A DNA stretch of 64,000 bases, from NCBI GenBank assembly GCA_017993055.1, contig JAGONM010000014.1:1-64000 (forward strand), read 5' to 3'. This DNA is from Armatimonadota bacterium (GTDB lineage: Bacteria; Armatimonadota; UBA5829; DTJY01). Of this stretch, positions 44,857 to 53,649 are shown in pieces. The position numbers and the translations under genes are program-made. The first letter of the stretch is position 1; the number at the start of each line of letters is the position of its first letter. The notes beneath the pieces were generated by a model. It made no database searches. It was not told the origin of the DNA and saw nothing but the letters and a program-made list of their open reading frames with translations.

Positions 44857-46842
44857 CTATCTGTCTCCCGCTCTGTCGATCGGCTGGAAGCCGAGCTTGA
44901 TAGCTGGTGAGTCCTTCCTGAGCCGGAAATCGTACTTCACCGCATTGACGAAAAGCGGATCGGCGACGATTGAGTGGACATCCAGCGCGCGAGCATGCCA
45001 GGCATCGAGTCCGCCAGGAAACTCGACCGGCCCTGATGCGTTCCAGTACACGTTCTTGTCAAACTTGTAGGAGTCGCCCGTCAAGTTGCCACCAAGTAGC
45101 GGACCATCACCGCTCCAGTACACGATATTGTTCTCAAACGTGAACTGCAGGTGCTCCTCTGGCCGAGACCTCTGGAGCTGCTGCTCCTTCGCAAAGGCGA
45201 AGATATTGTTCCGGACGACGTTCTCCTTGCCGTAGTGCTGGTGGAATCCGCCGGTCTTCGTGTTGTAGACGATGTTGTTCTCCGCCAGGATGCCGCTGCT
45301 TCCCTCGTCGAAGTAGATGCCCCAGCCGCCGTAGTGATACGACTGTGCGTCGTGGATCAGGTTGCCCCGCAGAACGGTCCCGGGTGACGGCCCGAGCGTG
45401 TAGATTCCGCCCATGTCGCTCAGAAGCCCCCTCCCAATGTCGTGGATGTGGTTGTACTCGATGATGTTCTCGACCGCGGGGCTGTACGCATACCCCCATC
45501 GCCAGCCGACCGAGATACCCGTGTAGTAGAGATCGTGGATGTGGTTGCGGGAGATCGTGTTGTGCCCGCTGCCTCCGACCCAGATACCGACTGCCGAGTG
45601 ATGAGTGATTCCGCCGTCGTGGATGTGGTTCTTAGAGATGAGGTTTCGCTCGGTCCGGATGTTATCCGGCGCTTCGTTGAGCGGCTCGCCGATCTTGATC
45701 CCGCCGGCGCCCATGTCGTAGATATGGTTGCCGACGATCCGGTTGTCCTGGCACCCGTGGTGGAAGCTGATGCCGTATGTGCCGCACCTCGAGACCTCGC
45801 AGCCCTCGATGGCGCAGTGCCTGGCGCCCTTGGCCGTGATCGCTCCCGGCACCGGATATGCCGCCTGGACCGGCACGATCCCCTCTTTGGGCAGCGTCCA
45901 TCCGCAGTGCATGAACGTCAGCCCCTTGAGCGTGAGGCGTTCCACATACGTGCTGTTCTCAGGGTCACCGTCAATACTTACAAGCTGCTCTAGGTACGGT
46001 GCCACAACCTCCGCCGTGTTGCGCCTCTCGTCGTCCATTGGGAAGTACTGCAGCATCCCGGTCGAGCGGTCGAGATAGAACTTGCCGAGTTCGTACAGGT
46101 CTTCGCCCACGTTCTCGATGTAGAATCGCATGTCCGAACTCCACGCTCCGAACTTCCAGTTGTTCGAGCCGCTCAGCTTCACGATATGCTTCTCGGGATC
46201 GAGGCCGGCCACTCGGAACCTCGGATCATCCCACGCGTTGAAGACCACGACTTCGACGTCGCTGAGGTTCTTCCAGAAGTAGAACTGGCCTTCCTTGTAG
46301 ACGAACTGGTCGCGCACGCCATCGCCCAGGGACTGCGTGATATTGTGGAAGCTGGCGGACGGCAGTCTCGGTCTGGAGCGCCGCTCTCCGTTGACGTAGA
46401 GGTCGCGGAAGTACCACTTGCCTGCCTTGACATCGGGGATTTGCGTCTCCCAGACTCCACCTTCCCCGCGCGTGAACCCGGTGATCATCCTCCCGCCGCT
46501 GATGATCGGCTTCTCGCCGGGATATGCTTCGTAGGTCGTGCAGGAATCCCGGGCCGTGAATATCAGTGGTTCATCGAGGAAGTACGTGCCCGCGCGGATC
46601 AGTACCGTCCGGGTCCTCTGAGATGTTGGCAGCGCCCTGACGGCTGCTTGCGCTCTCGTGAGGGACGCGAACGGCCCGTCGGTCTGCATCTCGTTGGGCG
46701 AATCCAGCGTCCCGCTCCAGGAGTCGTTGCCTGCGGGGGACACGTAGAGATCGGCGTTTGGCATACAGGTTGCCTCCCTTGGCCCGCAGACGAGCAGAGC
46801 CAGTGCAAGAGTCATCAGTGTTGAACGGCAGGTCTTGATCAT
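44857..46842 (-). CDS. secreted right-handed parallel beta-helix protein
   Basis: This 661-aa exported protein has a signal peptide (LALALLVCGPREATC), then DLYVSPAGNDSWSGT (a DUF1565/pectate-lyase-superfamily N-cap). Many beta-helix coils follow with N-H-I-H type repeats (RIVGNHIYDMGAGGIKIGE; NTISRNHIHDLYYTGISVG; IIEYNHIHDIGRG). This fold is used by polysaccharide lyases, isomerases and hydrolases; catalytic residues cannot be assigned. The C-terminal segment (WNASGPVEFPGGLDAWHARG-like) resembles caps of similar secreted enzymes. A weak GAGG site precedes the ATG. Confidence 0.8.
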   Translation of the reverse strand: MIKTCRSTLMTLALALLVCGPREATCMPNADLYVSPAGNDSWSGTLDSPNEMQTDGPFASLTRAQAAVRALPTSQRTRTVLIRAGTYFLDEPLIFTARDSCTTYEAYPGEKPIISGGRMITGFTRGEGGVWETQIPDVKAGKWYFRDLYVNGERRSRPRLPSASFHNITQSLGDGVRDQFVYKEGQFYFWKNLSDVEVVVFNAWDDPRFRVAGLDPEKHIVKLSGSNNWKFGAWSSDMRFYIENVGEDLYELGKFYLDRSTGMLQYFPMDDERRNTAEVVAPYLEQLVSIDGDPENSTYVERLTLKGLTFMHCGWTLPKEGIVPVQAAYPVPGAITAKGARHCAIEGCEVSRCGTYGISFHHGCQDNRIVGNHIYDMGAGGIKIGEPLNEAPDNIRTERNLISKNHIHDGGITHHSAVGIWVGGSGHNTISRNHIHDLYYTGISVGWRWGYAYSPAVENIIEYNHIHDIGRGLLSDMGGIYTLGPSPGTVLRGNLIHDAQSYHYGGWGIYFDEGSSGILAENNIVYNTKTGGFHQHYGKENVVRNNIFAFAKEQQLQRSRPEEHLQFTFENNIVYWSGDGPLLGGNLTGDSYKFDKNVYWNASGPVEFPGGLDAWHARALDVHSIVADPLFVNAVKYDFRLRKDSPAIKLGFQPIDRAGDR

Positions 46843-46886
46843 CTCGGCGGCCTCGGATTTCGATGTACCATCGTATTCACTGGCCG

Positions 46887-46915
46887 ATTATCGCACAGCT
46901 GCGCTTCCGAGGCAA
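46887..46915 (-). promoter_or_regulatory. possible promoter of the beta-helix gene
   Basis: On the minus strand: TTGCCT (46910-46915), 17 nt, GATAAT (46887-46892), giving a leader of about 38 nt. Confidence 0.4.
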
Positions 46916-46924
46916 GCCGTCGGC

Positions 46925-46953
46925 TTGACAGCGACTAAGAGAGGTGCTAACAT
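46925..46953 (+). promoter_or_regulatory. promoter at the head of the exopolysaccharide locus
   Basis: TTGACA (46925-46930), 17 nt, TAACAT (46948-46953). It would drive the epimerase gene with a leader of about 68 nt and is divergent from the beta-helix gene. Confidence 0.55.
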
Positions 46954-47027
46954 TTGGCGTTTCTTGTGAACCGGCTCGGAGACCGTCTCCGTGCCGTGAG
47001 CTGGAAGGATGCCAGGACTCTTAGTCT

Positions 47028-47960
47028 ATGAGTGTATACCTCGTTACCGGCGGGGCGGGCTTCATCGGTTCGCACCTGGTGGACCACTTGGTCGGCCAGG
47101 GAGAGGAGGTCCGCGTTCTCGACGATTTCTCCACCGGGAACCTCGATAACATACGCCGTAACATGGGCGTGATCGGGCTGACGGAAGGAAGCGTCGCGGA
47201 CCTGAATACGGTGCGCAAGGCCACGGATGGCGTTGACTACGTTCTGCATCACGCCGCCATAGCCTCTGTCATCAGCTCGATAGAGGATCCCGCCTCAACC
47301 CACGATGCAACCCTTACAGGGACCCTGAATGTTCTCATTGCAGCCAGGGATGCGGGTGTTCGGAGAGTTATCCTGGCTTCGTCATCGGCGGTCTACGGTG
47401 ATCTGCCCGGCCTGCCGAAGACCGAGGAAATGCCGACCGAGTGCCTCTCGCCGTACGCGCTAAGTAAACTCGCCGGCGAGGAATACTGCCGCATGTTCGC
47501 GAATCTGTATAGCCTGGAGACGGTTGCGCTCCGGTACTTTAATGTCTTCGGACCTAGGCAGGACCCGGAATCGCAGTATGCCGCCGTCATACCGAAGTTC
47601 CTCACGCGGATGCTGGCCGGCAAGCCGCCGACGATATTCGGCGACGGTCTGCAGTCACGGGATTTCACGTACGTCTCGAACAACGTTGCGGCGAACATGC
47701 TGGCCTGCCATACACCGGATATCGCCGGCCAGGTGTTCAACATCGCGTGCGGGGAGAGCTACAATCTGCTCGATCTGGTCGCCGGGCTGAACGAGGTGCT
47801 CGGCACGAGCATCGAACCGGTTTTCGAGCCGTCTCGCGCGGGGGAAGTGAAGCATTCCGCCGCGGGGATCGAGAAGGCTCGCGGTACGCTCGGATTCGCG
47901 CCGTCCGTGGGGTTTCGAGAAGGACTTGCGCGTCTCGCGGCCTGGTTCAAGGAGCAGTAG
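47028..47960 (+). CDS. NAD-dependent UDP-sugar 4-epimerase (GalE/WbpP-like)
   Basis: This 310-aa extended short-chain dehydrogenase likely interconverts UDP-glucose/galactose or their N-acetyl forms as precursors for the downstream polymer. Features are TGGAGFIGSHLVDHL (NAD binding), LHHAAIASVISSIEDP, the catalytic Ser-Ser/Tyr-Lys set ASSSAVYGD and SPYALSKLAGEEY, and RYFNVFGPRQDP. It is the first gene of the exopolysaccharide region. Confidence 0.85.
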   Translation: MSVYLVTGGAGFIGSHLVDHLVGQGEEVRVLDDFSTGNLDNIRRNMGVIGLTEGSVADLNTVRKATDGVDYVLHHAAIASVISSIEDPASTHDATLTGTLNVLIAARDAGVRRVILASSSAVYGDLPGLPKTEEMPTECLSPYALSKLAGEEYCRMFANLYSLETVALRYFNVFGPRQDPESQYAAVIPKFLTRMLAGKPPTIFGDGLQSRDFTYVSNNVAANMLACHTPDIAGQVFNIACGESYNLLDLVAGLNEVLGTSIEPVFEPSRAGEVKHSAAGIEKARGTLGFAPSVGFREGLARLAAWFKEQ

Positions 47961-48184
47961 GGCACGGGGCGCCGCAGGAACTAAGGAGCGGTGCATTGCG
48001 TAGATTATCCGGGACATCCGATCGGAAACTCCGAGCAGGACTCCAGACGGCGCCGTTCCGCGCCATAATGTCTGTTGAGAATGCCGGTACTATTACCGGG
48101 ACGCGCTCGCCGTGCTTTGGCAGGTTCGGTGCGCTCGTTCTCGCGATTCGGCCAAACGTTTCCTCTTCCGGAGGGAGTTAAGCA
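47961..48184. other. 224-bp leader before the Wza-like gene
   Basis: No gene is seen. It contains the palindrome CCGGTA-CTAT-TACCGG at 48084-48099, which could be an operator or hairpin. It ends with the ribosome site GGAGGGAG before the export gene. Confidence 0.4.
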
Positions 48185-49102
48185 ATGAGACTCATAGCAC
48201 TCGCCTTTGTCATATCCCTGCTGCTGTCGTACGCTGCGGTGATGCCCGCCGACGCGCAGACGGTCTCGGCGCAGTACCGCATCCAGACCGAGGACGTACT
48301 GCGTCTGAGCGTCTGGGGAGAGCCGAACCTCACAGGCGAGCACATGGTGGATCCCGAGGGGAACATCAACATCGCCCTGATCGGCCAGATGCACGTCGAG
48401 GGGCTTACTCCCGCCGAACTCATCGAGCAGATTCGCAGAGGGCTCGACATGTACCTTGTTGAGCCCAGGATACAACTTACCATATCGCAGTTCCGAAAGC
48501 CCAAGGTGCATGTCCTGGGTGAGGTCAACAGGCCGGGCCAGTTCGAGTTCAAGTACGGCGACCGGGTGATGGAAGCCGTCGCCCAGGGAGGGAGCTTCCG
48601 CGAAACCGCCAATCTTCGCGGAGCCATTCTCACTCGCAGGGACATGAACGAGTCCGTTCCACTGGATCTGCACAGGCTGTTTATCCAGGGCGATATGTCC
48701 GTCAATATGGAACTGATGGACGGCGACACGATCTTCATCCCCGAGGACACCCAGAACAGGGTATTCGTCCTAGGCGAGGTGCTTCAACCCGGCCAGGTCA
48801 AACTCAAAGAGAACATGACCGCAATGGATGCGATATCTATCGCGCGAGGACCGACCGACAGAGGCGTGCTCAAGGGCACCGTTGTGATCCGGGGAGGCGC
48901 CGACGGGTCCAGACCGGCGGAACGCATCAAGCTCGACCTCGGCAATTTCATGTCGAAGGCTGACCTGACGCAGAATATCAAGCTCGAACCCGGCGACGTG
49001 GTCTACGTTCCGGAGACCGCGAAGCCGGACTGGTCAAAGATATCCCAGGTCGTTTCGGCCGTGTTCAATACCAGCTATCTGCTTAGAATCCTGGGCCTGT
49101 AG
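48185..49102 (+). CDS. polysaccharide export protein (Wza-like, SLBB domains)
   Basis: This 305-aa periplasmic/outer-membrane export protein has a signal peptide (ALAFVISLLLSYAAV) without an obvious lipobox Cys. It has the Poly_export domain (YRIQTEDVLRLSVWGEPNLTG; DPEGNINIALIGQMHVEGLT) and two SLBB domains (KVHVLGEVNRPGQFEFKYGD; VFVLGEVLQPGQVKLKENMT). It should form the outer channel working with the adjacent Wzc-like protein. GGAGGGAG lies 8 nt before the ATG. Confidence 0.9.
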   Translation: MRLIALAFVISLLLSYAAVMPADAQTVSAQYRIQTEDVLRLSVWGEPNLTGEHMVDPEGNINIALIGQMHVEGLTPAELIEQIRRGLDMYLVEPRIQLTISQFRKPKVHVLGEVNRPGQFEFKYGDRVMEAVAQGGSFRETANLRGAILTRRDMNESVPLDLHRLFIQGDMSVNMELMDGDTIFIPEDTQNRVFVLGEVLQPGQVKLKENMTAMDAISIARGPTDRGVLKGTVVIRGGADGSRPAERIKLDLGNFMSKADLTQNIKLEPGDVVYVPETAKPDWSKISQVVSAVFNTSYLLRILGL

Positions 49103-49138
49103 TGGGCAGTGCGTCCCGGTATCGAGGAGGACACTCTA

Positions 49139-51298
49139 TTGGAACTCTGGCAATACTATCGAATCCTACGGAAGCGCAAGTGGATGATCATCATCGGCAG
49201 CCTCATTTGCGTCGGGATCGTCTTCGGCGTAACCTACCTGGGTCCCCAGCAGTTCGAGGCCTGGACGACAGTCATGGAGCGGCTTCCGGGCGAGGACAAG
49301 GTCAACATATACACTGCTCCGTTCATGATGCAGGTTGATCCCAAACTGCGTCTGTCCAACCTCGGCCAGCTTGTGAAGAGCCAGACGGTCATGCAGCGGT
49401 CCTACGAGACCCTGCTGCGCCTCGGGGTGATCAGCGACCCGGTGAAGATCATGGGCACAGTCGAGGTCACGCCGGTTCTGGATACGATGCTTCTCCGAAT
49501 AAAGGTGAAGTCCGACACCCAGGCCGAAGCCATGACGACCGCGGACGTCATAACTGTCGAGTTCGTCAAGTTCTACAACGAGATGAACTACGGCGGCGCG
49601 ACACGCACCAAGGAGTTCATTCAGCGCGAACTGCCCAAGGTCGAGAAGCGGCTCACCGAAGCCCGCGAGGCGATTCGCAAGTATAAGGAGGAATCCGGGG
49701 CCGTCATGCTGCCGCGCCAGACCGACATCCTCATCCAGAGGCTGTCTCAACTCGAGATTCAGCTCTCGCAGGTGCAGGTACAGGCGGAGCAGGCCCGCGG
49801 CCGAATGGTCAGCCTGGAGCGCAAGCTCGCAGACGAAAAGCAGTTCCCGAGCATACGCGATGCGCAGTCCACGGTCGCCAGCAACCCGATATGGAACTCT
49901 CTCGAAGTTGAGCTCTCCAAGCAGGAGATAGAGCTGCAGAAGATGCTGCGCGACCGCAAGCCGGAACATCCCGACGTGCGGGCTCTTATGCAGGCCATAG
50001 CTGAAACCAAGCGAAGGCTTGCGGAGGCTGGCAAGATGGCCCTCAGCGCTACGGTAACTTCGACCAACCCGGTGTACGACAATCTGCTCACGAACTACGT
50101 GTCCGCTGCCGCCGATTTCTCCGCAGCCGATGCCGCTCGTGCCGCCGCGCAGGCAGAGATTAGCGTTGTCGAGCCGCTTCTCAATGAACTGCCTGTAGAG
50201 GAAGCGCGACTGGCTCAGCTGACTCTTGACGAAGATGCTGCTAAGAGCACCTATACCCTGCTGCGCCAGAAACTCGACGAGGCTGCAATCAGGGAGCAGG
50301 AGGCCGAGAACGTCAGCTCGATACAGGTCGTGGACCAGGCCCAGTCAGGCCCTGCAGACCCGCGCAAGAGGATGAAGTTGATCCTCGCTCTGCTGCTCAG
50401 CCCGGTGCTCTGTTCCGGCATAGCCTTCCTGCTGAACTATCTTGACAACACGATCAAGACGCCCGCCGAGGCCGAGGCCTTGCTGGAGCTTCCGGTCTTT
50501 GCCGTCGTTCCGACCGCGAAGTCGCATTCCCTCTCCGATGAGAAGCATCTCCCAGCCGTGATCGGCGCGTCCTATCAGATGCTCTCCACCAACTTGTGGA
50601 TCAGTCATTCGGAGACGATGGAGGGCAACGGACTGCTCGTCGCCAGCGCGGAGCCCGACACCGGACGCTCGACCACTGCCGCCAACGTCGCCATATCGCT
50701 CGCGAGAGACGGTGCCAGGGTCATCCTGGTGGACAGCGACCTGAGGCAGCCCACCCAGCACACGTTCTTCGGCGTCAGCAACGAAAAGGGCCTCAGCAAC
50801 GTCCTGGCCGGCCAACTGCCGCTCAGGGATGCGCTCCAGCCGACCTCGGTGACCGATCTTCTGATCGTCCCTTCCGGGCCGGTGCCGGGCAATCCCGTTC
50901 GTCTCTTCAGGTCTCGCGAAATGGCGAAGTTCGTGAGCGAGATCAACGAGTTGGCGGATTTCGTCATCTTCGACAGTCCTTCCGCTGCTGCGTTTGCCGA
51001 TGCGACTCTGCTCGCGGTGCTGGTCAAGAACGTGCTCATAGTCCACGCCGCCGGTACCGTGCCTAGAGGCGCCGAGGTGGAACTCCGGGGAAGGCTGGAG
51101 CAGGTCGGCGCGAACATGCTGGGCGCGGTGCTCAACATGGCGCGGCCGGAGGACAGTCACGGGTACTACCACTTCAAGATGGGCTACGAGGACGTCATGT
51201 CCGAGCGGAGGCGCCTCGAGGCCGCTGGCGTCCGCGCCGCCGCGAAGTCGGAAGCCGCTGACCGTGACGCCGACACTACTGACGACACCGAAGCCTGA
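49139..51298 (+). CDS. Wzc-like co-polymerase with BY-kinase domain (Walker A Lys to Arg)
   Basis: This inner-membrane protein of about 719 aa has an N-terminal Wzz region (TM1 MIIIGSLICVGIVFGV; long coiled coil about residues 150-390), TM2 (LILALLLSPVLCSGIAFLL), and a cytoplasmic BY-kinase-like domain. In that domain Walker A' is VILVDSDLRQPTQH and Walker B is FVIFDSPSA. The Walker A reads EPDTGRSTTAAN, where the invariant GK[ST] Lys is Arg (codon 50666-50668). The C-terminus has a few Tyr (GYYHFKMGYEDV) that could be phosphorylated. It normally sets chain length and gates export. The start is a TTG at 49139 with GAGGAGG 8 nt upstream; GTG 49109 lacks a site. Confidence 0.85.
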   Translation: MELWQYYRILRKRKWMIIIGSLICVGIVFGVTYLGPQQFEAWTTVMERLPGEDKVNIYTAPFMMQVDPKLRLSNLGQLVKSQTVMQRSYETLLRLGVISDPVKIMGTVEVTPVLDTMLLRIKVKSDTQAEAMTTADVITVEFVKFYNEMNYGGATRTKEFIQRELPKVEKRLTEAREAIRKYKEESGAVMLPRQTDILIQRLSQLEIQLSQVQVQAEQARGRMVSLERKLADEKQFPSIRDAQSTVASNPIWNSLEVELSKQEIELQKMLRDRKPEHPDVRALMQAIAETKRRLAEAGKMALSATVTSTNPVYDNLLTNYVSAAADFSAADAARAAAQAEISVVEPLLNELPVEEARLAQLTLDEDAAKSTYTLLRQKLDEAAIREQEAENVSSIQVVDQAQSGPADPRKRMKLILALLLSPVLCSGIAFLLNYLDNTIKTPAEAEALLELPVFAVVPTAKSHSLSDEKHLPAVIGASYQMLSTNLWISHSETMEGNGLLVASAEPDTGRSTTAANVAISLARDGARVILVDSDLRQPTQHTFFGVSNEKGLSNVLAGQLPLRDALQPTSVTDLLIVPSGPVPGNPVRLFRSREMAKFVSEINELADFVIFDSPSAAAFADATLLAVLVKNVLIVHAAGTVPRGAEVELRGRLEQVGANMLGAVLNMARPEDSHGYYHFKMGYEDVMSERRRLEAAGVRAAAKSEAADRDADTTDDTEA

Positions 51299-51310
51299 TT
51301 GGAGCAGTGC

Positions 51311-52009
51311 ATGAGTGCGGCATCGGATGAACAGACCCATCGTTCCGGCCTGGAAGGCGAGGGTCGCCTCGAATCTGAGGCGGCCCCGCCTGTTCCTCAC
51401 ATGAGTGCGTGGCAGACTGCGGTCAAGCGGCTGGCGGACTTTCTGTTCTCTCTCACTGCCGTCATCGTGCTTGCGCCGCTCGGATTGATCGTCGCCGCGG
51501 CGGTAAAGCTTGACTCGAAGGGGCCGGTCTTCTTCAAGCAGCTTCGCGTAGGCAGGAACGGCGGCCTGTTCACCATCTACAAGTTCCGCTCGATGCATGA
51601 GAACGCGGATCAGATGAAACAGCAACTAGAGGAACTGAACGAGGCCGAGGGTCCCGTTTTCAAGATCAAGCGGGATCCCAGGATCACCAGGGTCGGCGCC
51701 TTCATCCGCCGGACCAGTCTCGACGAGCTTCCGCAGTTTCTCAACGTCCTGAAAGGCGACATGAGCCTCGTGGGGCCCCGCCCGGCGCTCCCGAAGGAAG
51801 TGGACAAATACACCGACTACCAGCGCGGCCGGCTCGCCGTCGTGCCGGGGCTGACGTGTCTCTGGCAGATCCAGGGACGAAGCAGCCTCTCCTTCGAGCG
51901 CTGGGTGGAACTCGATCTGGAGTACATTAGCCGCCAGTCGCTCTGGCTTGATCTCGTGATCATCCTCAAGACGATACCGGCGGTGCTGAAGGGGACCGGC
52001 GCCTACTAG
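51311..52009 (+). CDS. undecaprenyl-phosphate sugar-1-phosphate transferase (WcaJ/PglC-type)
   Basis: This 232-aa monotopic/one-helix phosphoglycosyl transferase starts the lipid-linked repeat unit. It has one hydrophobic segment (FLFSLTAVIVLAPLGLIVAA) followed by family motifs: KLDSKGPVFFKQLRVGRNG, TIYKFRSM, RRTSLDELPQFLNVLKGDMS, LVGPRPALP, and PGLTCLWQIQGRS. The Asp-Glu pair in LDELPQ is catalytic in this family. It lacks the large N-terminal domain of WbaP. ATG 51311 has GGAG upstream and lies 12 bp after the Wzc-like stop. Confidence 0.92.
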   Translation: MSAASDEQTHRSGLEGEGRLESEAAPPVPHMSAWQTAVKRLADFLFSLTAVIVLAPLGLIVAAAVKLDSKGPVFFKQLRVGRNGGLFTIYKFRSMHENADQMKQQLEELNEAEGPVFKIKRDPRITRVGAFIRRTSLDELPQFLNVLKGDMSLVGPRPALPKEVDKYTDYQRGRLAVVPGLTCLWQIQGRSSLSFERWVELDLEYISRQSLWLDLVIILKTIPAVLKGTGAY

Positions 52010-52071
52010 CCTTGCTCGGCGGCTGCCGGCAGGACACGGCCTGACGGACGAACCCGATGGAGCTTTCCGAT

Positions 52072-52977
52072 ATGACCAACAACGAGACAACGACCGCACC
52101 GAGCGCTTCGCGGAACGGCAATACGATCCTCGAACTTCGCAAGCTTGACCTGGTGTTTGCCGCAATCCTGCTGATCGTCTTCGGTTGGCTGTACATGCCG
52201 GTTTTCAAGTGGTGGTACGGCGTGTGGATGGCAAAGGAGAGCAACTACTCTCACGGCATACTCATCCCGCTGATCTTCGCATTCGTCGTATGGCTCAAAA
52301 GGAGGGCCATCGCCGCCGTGCCGATACGACCGTGCGCGTGGGGCTACGCGATTGTGATACCGGCGCTCTTCCTCGTCATGTTCTCCGCGATGGCGAACTC
52401 CGCGAGCATAAGGGGAATGCTCTTCCCGATACTCCTCGGCGGCTTTGTGCTCGTACTCCTCGGCAAGGCGATGCTGAAGGAACTCGCGTTTCCTATACTC
52501 TACCTCTATTTCATGGCCGTTCTGCCCGGGAACCTCCTGGGGCCGGCCTCCTTCCGGATTCAGATGTGGTCCACGACTGGAGCGGCGACGATCCTGAATC
52601 TGATCGGCATCGATGCCGTGCAGGCGGGACAGGTGCTCACCCTGCCGAACGGGGTGGAAGCGCGTGTTGCGGAGGCCTGCAGCGGCTTCCGCCTGCTGAT
52701 ATCCCTTTTCGCGTTCTCCGTGCTCTTTGCGTACCTGAAGGAGGGCCCTTGGTGGGGGTTGATCTTGCTCGTGGCGATCACCCTCCCGCTGAGCGTCTTT
52801 GCCAATGCCATCCGCATAACCATGGTCTGTCTCGTCGGCCAGTGGAGAGGGGCCGAGGCGATGCACGCCTTCCATGACTGGTCGGGCTACATCGTCCTGC
52901 TTCTCGTGCTCATGTGCCTGCCGTTCCTTGCGAGGTTGTTCAGATGTCGAGATTTCAAGCCCATGCTATTCTCCTGA
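52072..52977 (+). CDS. exosortase (EpsH-type transpeptidase)
   Basis: This membrane enzyme of about 301 aa with eight or so helices would cleave C-terminal sorting tags, often PEP-CTERM, and anchor proteins during polysaccharide-linked export. The catalytic triad is visible: Cys in AEACSGFRLLISL (codon 52678-52680), Arg in ANAIRI (52813-52815) and His in AFHDWSGY (52873-52875). The N-terminal NYSHGILIPLI segment is also family-like. ATG 52072 has GGAG 9 nt upstream; ATG 52057 is an alternative start. It overlaps the EpsI gene by 34 nt. Confidence 0.9.
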   Translation: MTNNETTTAPSASRNGNTILELRKLDLVFAAILLIVFGWLYMPVFKWWYGVWMAKESNYSHGILIPLIFAFVVWLKRRAIAAVPIRPCAWGYAIVIPALFLVMFSAMANSASIRGMLFPILLGGFVLVLLGKAMLKELAFPILYLYFMAVLPGNLLGPASFRIQMWSTTGAATILNLIGIDAVQAGQVLTLPNGVEARVAEACSGFRLLISLFAFSVLFAYLKEGPWWGLILLVAITLPLSVFANAIRITMVCLVGQWRGAEAMHAFHDWSGYIVLLLVLMCLPFLARLFRCRDFKPMLFS

Positions 52978-53603
52978 TAGTCCTGTGTTCGCTGGCTCTC
53001 GGTTTCACTTGGTCGGTCGCGCCGAGCGATAGGAACCGCGTTACCACCGATTTCGCTCGAATCCCGCTGGAGTTCGGCCACTGGGTGATCTACGACGATA
53101 CCGGCTTCGACGAGGAGACCAAGCGTCTCCTGCCGTCCAGCAGCCTTATGTACCGGTGGTACGAGCACGACGAGGCCGATGTGAAGGTCGGGCTGGCCAT
53201 CGTCTACGGGGTGGACCTCGGGAACTTCCACCAGCCTGAGATATGCCTCGAAGGCCAGGGTTGGCGCGGGCAGACGAGGCGCATGGTCAAGATTCGCGAC
53301 GAGGAGTCCGGCAAGACCTTCGACGCCATGAGCATGGTCATGGAGCACTCCGCGCAGGGTCGAGTGGCATGGCTCTACTGGTTCATGTCCGAGGGCGCCA
53401 CCTCTACCTCGCTCGGCAACTACAAGACGCGGGTGATGGTAAACCGGCTGATGCTGAAGCAGGTTCGGCCGTCCGCCATGATCCGGATCTCCGCGCCCGT
53501 GACGAGCACCGACGAGGAGTCCGAGTCGCATCTCGTTGATTTCGCCCAGTCGGTCCTGCCGTATCTGAAGAAGGAGTTCTACGCCGGCGCCGCGAGCGAG
53601 TAG
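52944..53603 (+). CDS. EpsI-domain exosortase-associated protein
   Basis: This 219-aa protein of the EpsI/DUF3485 family regularly accompanies exosortases and is sometimes fused to them. It has one N-terminal helix (AILLIVLCSLALGFTWSV) and then the EpsI domain with the signature FHQPEICLEGQGW and PLEFGHWVIYDD. Its function is unknown, but it is thought to act with the exosortase in polymer secretion. ATG 52944 has GAGG 8 nt upstream. Confidence 0.88.
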   Translation: MSRFQAHAILLIVLCSLALGFTWSVAPSDRNRVTTDFARIPLEFGHWVIYDDTGFDEETKRLLPSSSLMYRWYEHDEADVKVGLAIVYGVDLGNFHQPEICLEGQGWRGQTRRMVKIRDEESGKTFDAMSMVMEHSAQGRVAWLYWFMSEGATSTSLGNYKTRVMVNRLMLKQVRPSAMIRISAPVTSTDEESESHLVDFAQSVLPYLKKEFYAGAASE

Positions 53604-53649
53604 CTGCGGGTCTTTCCGATGCCGTCTCCAGCGTCTTGGTGCGCTTTCT

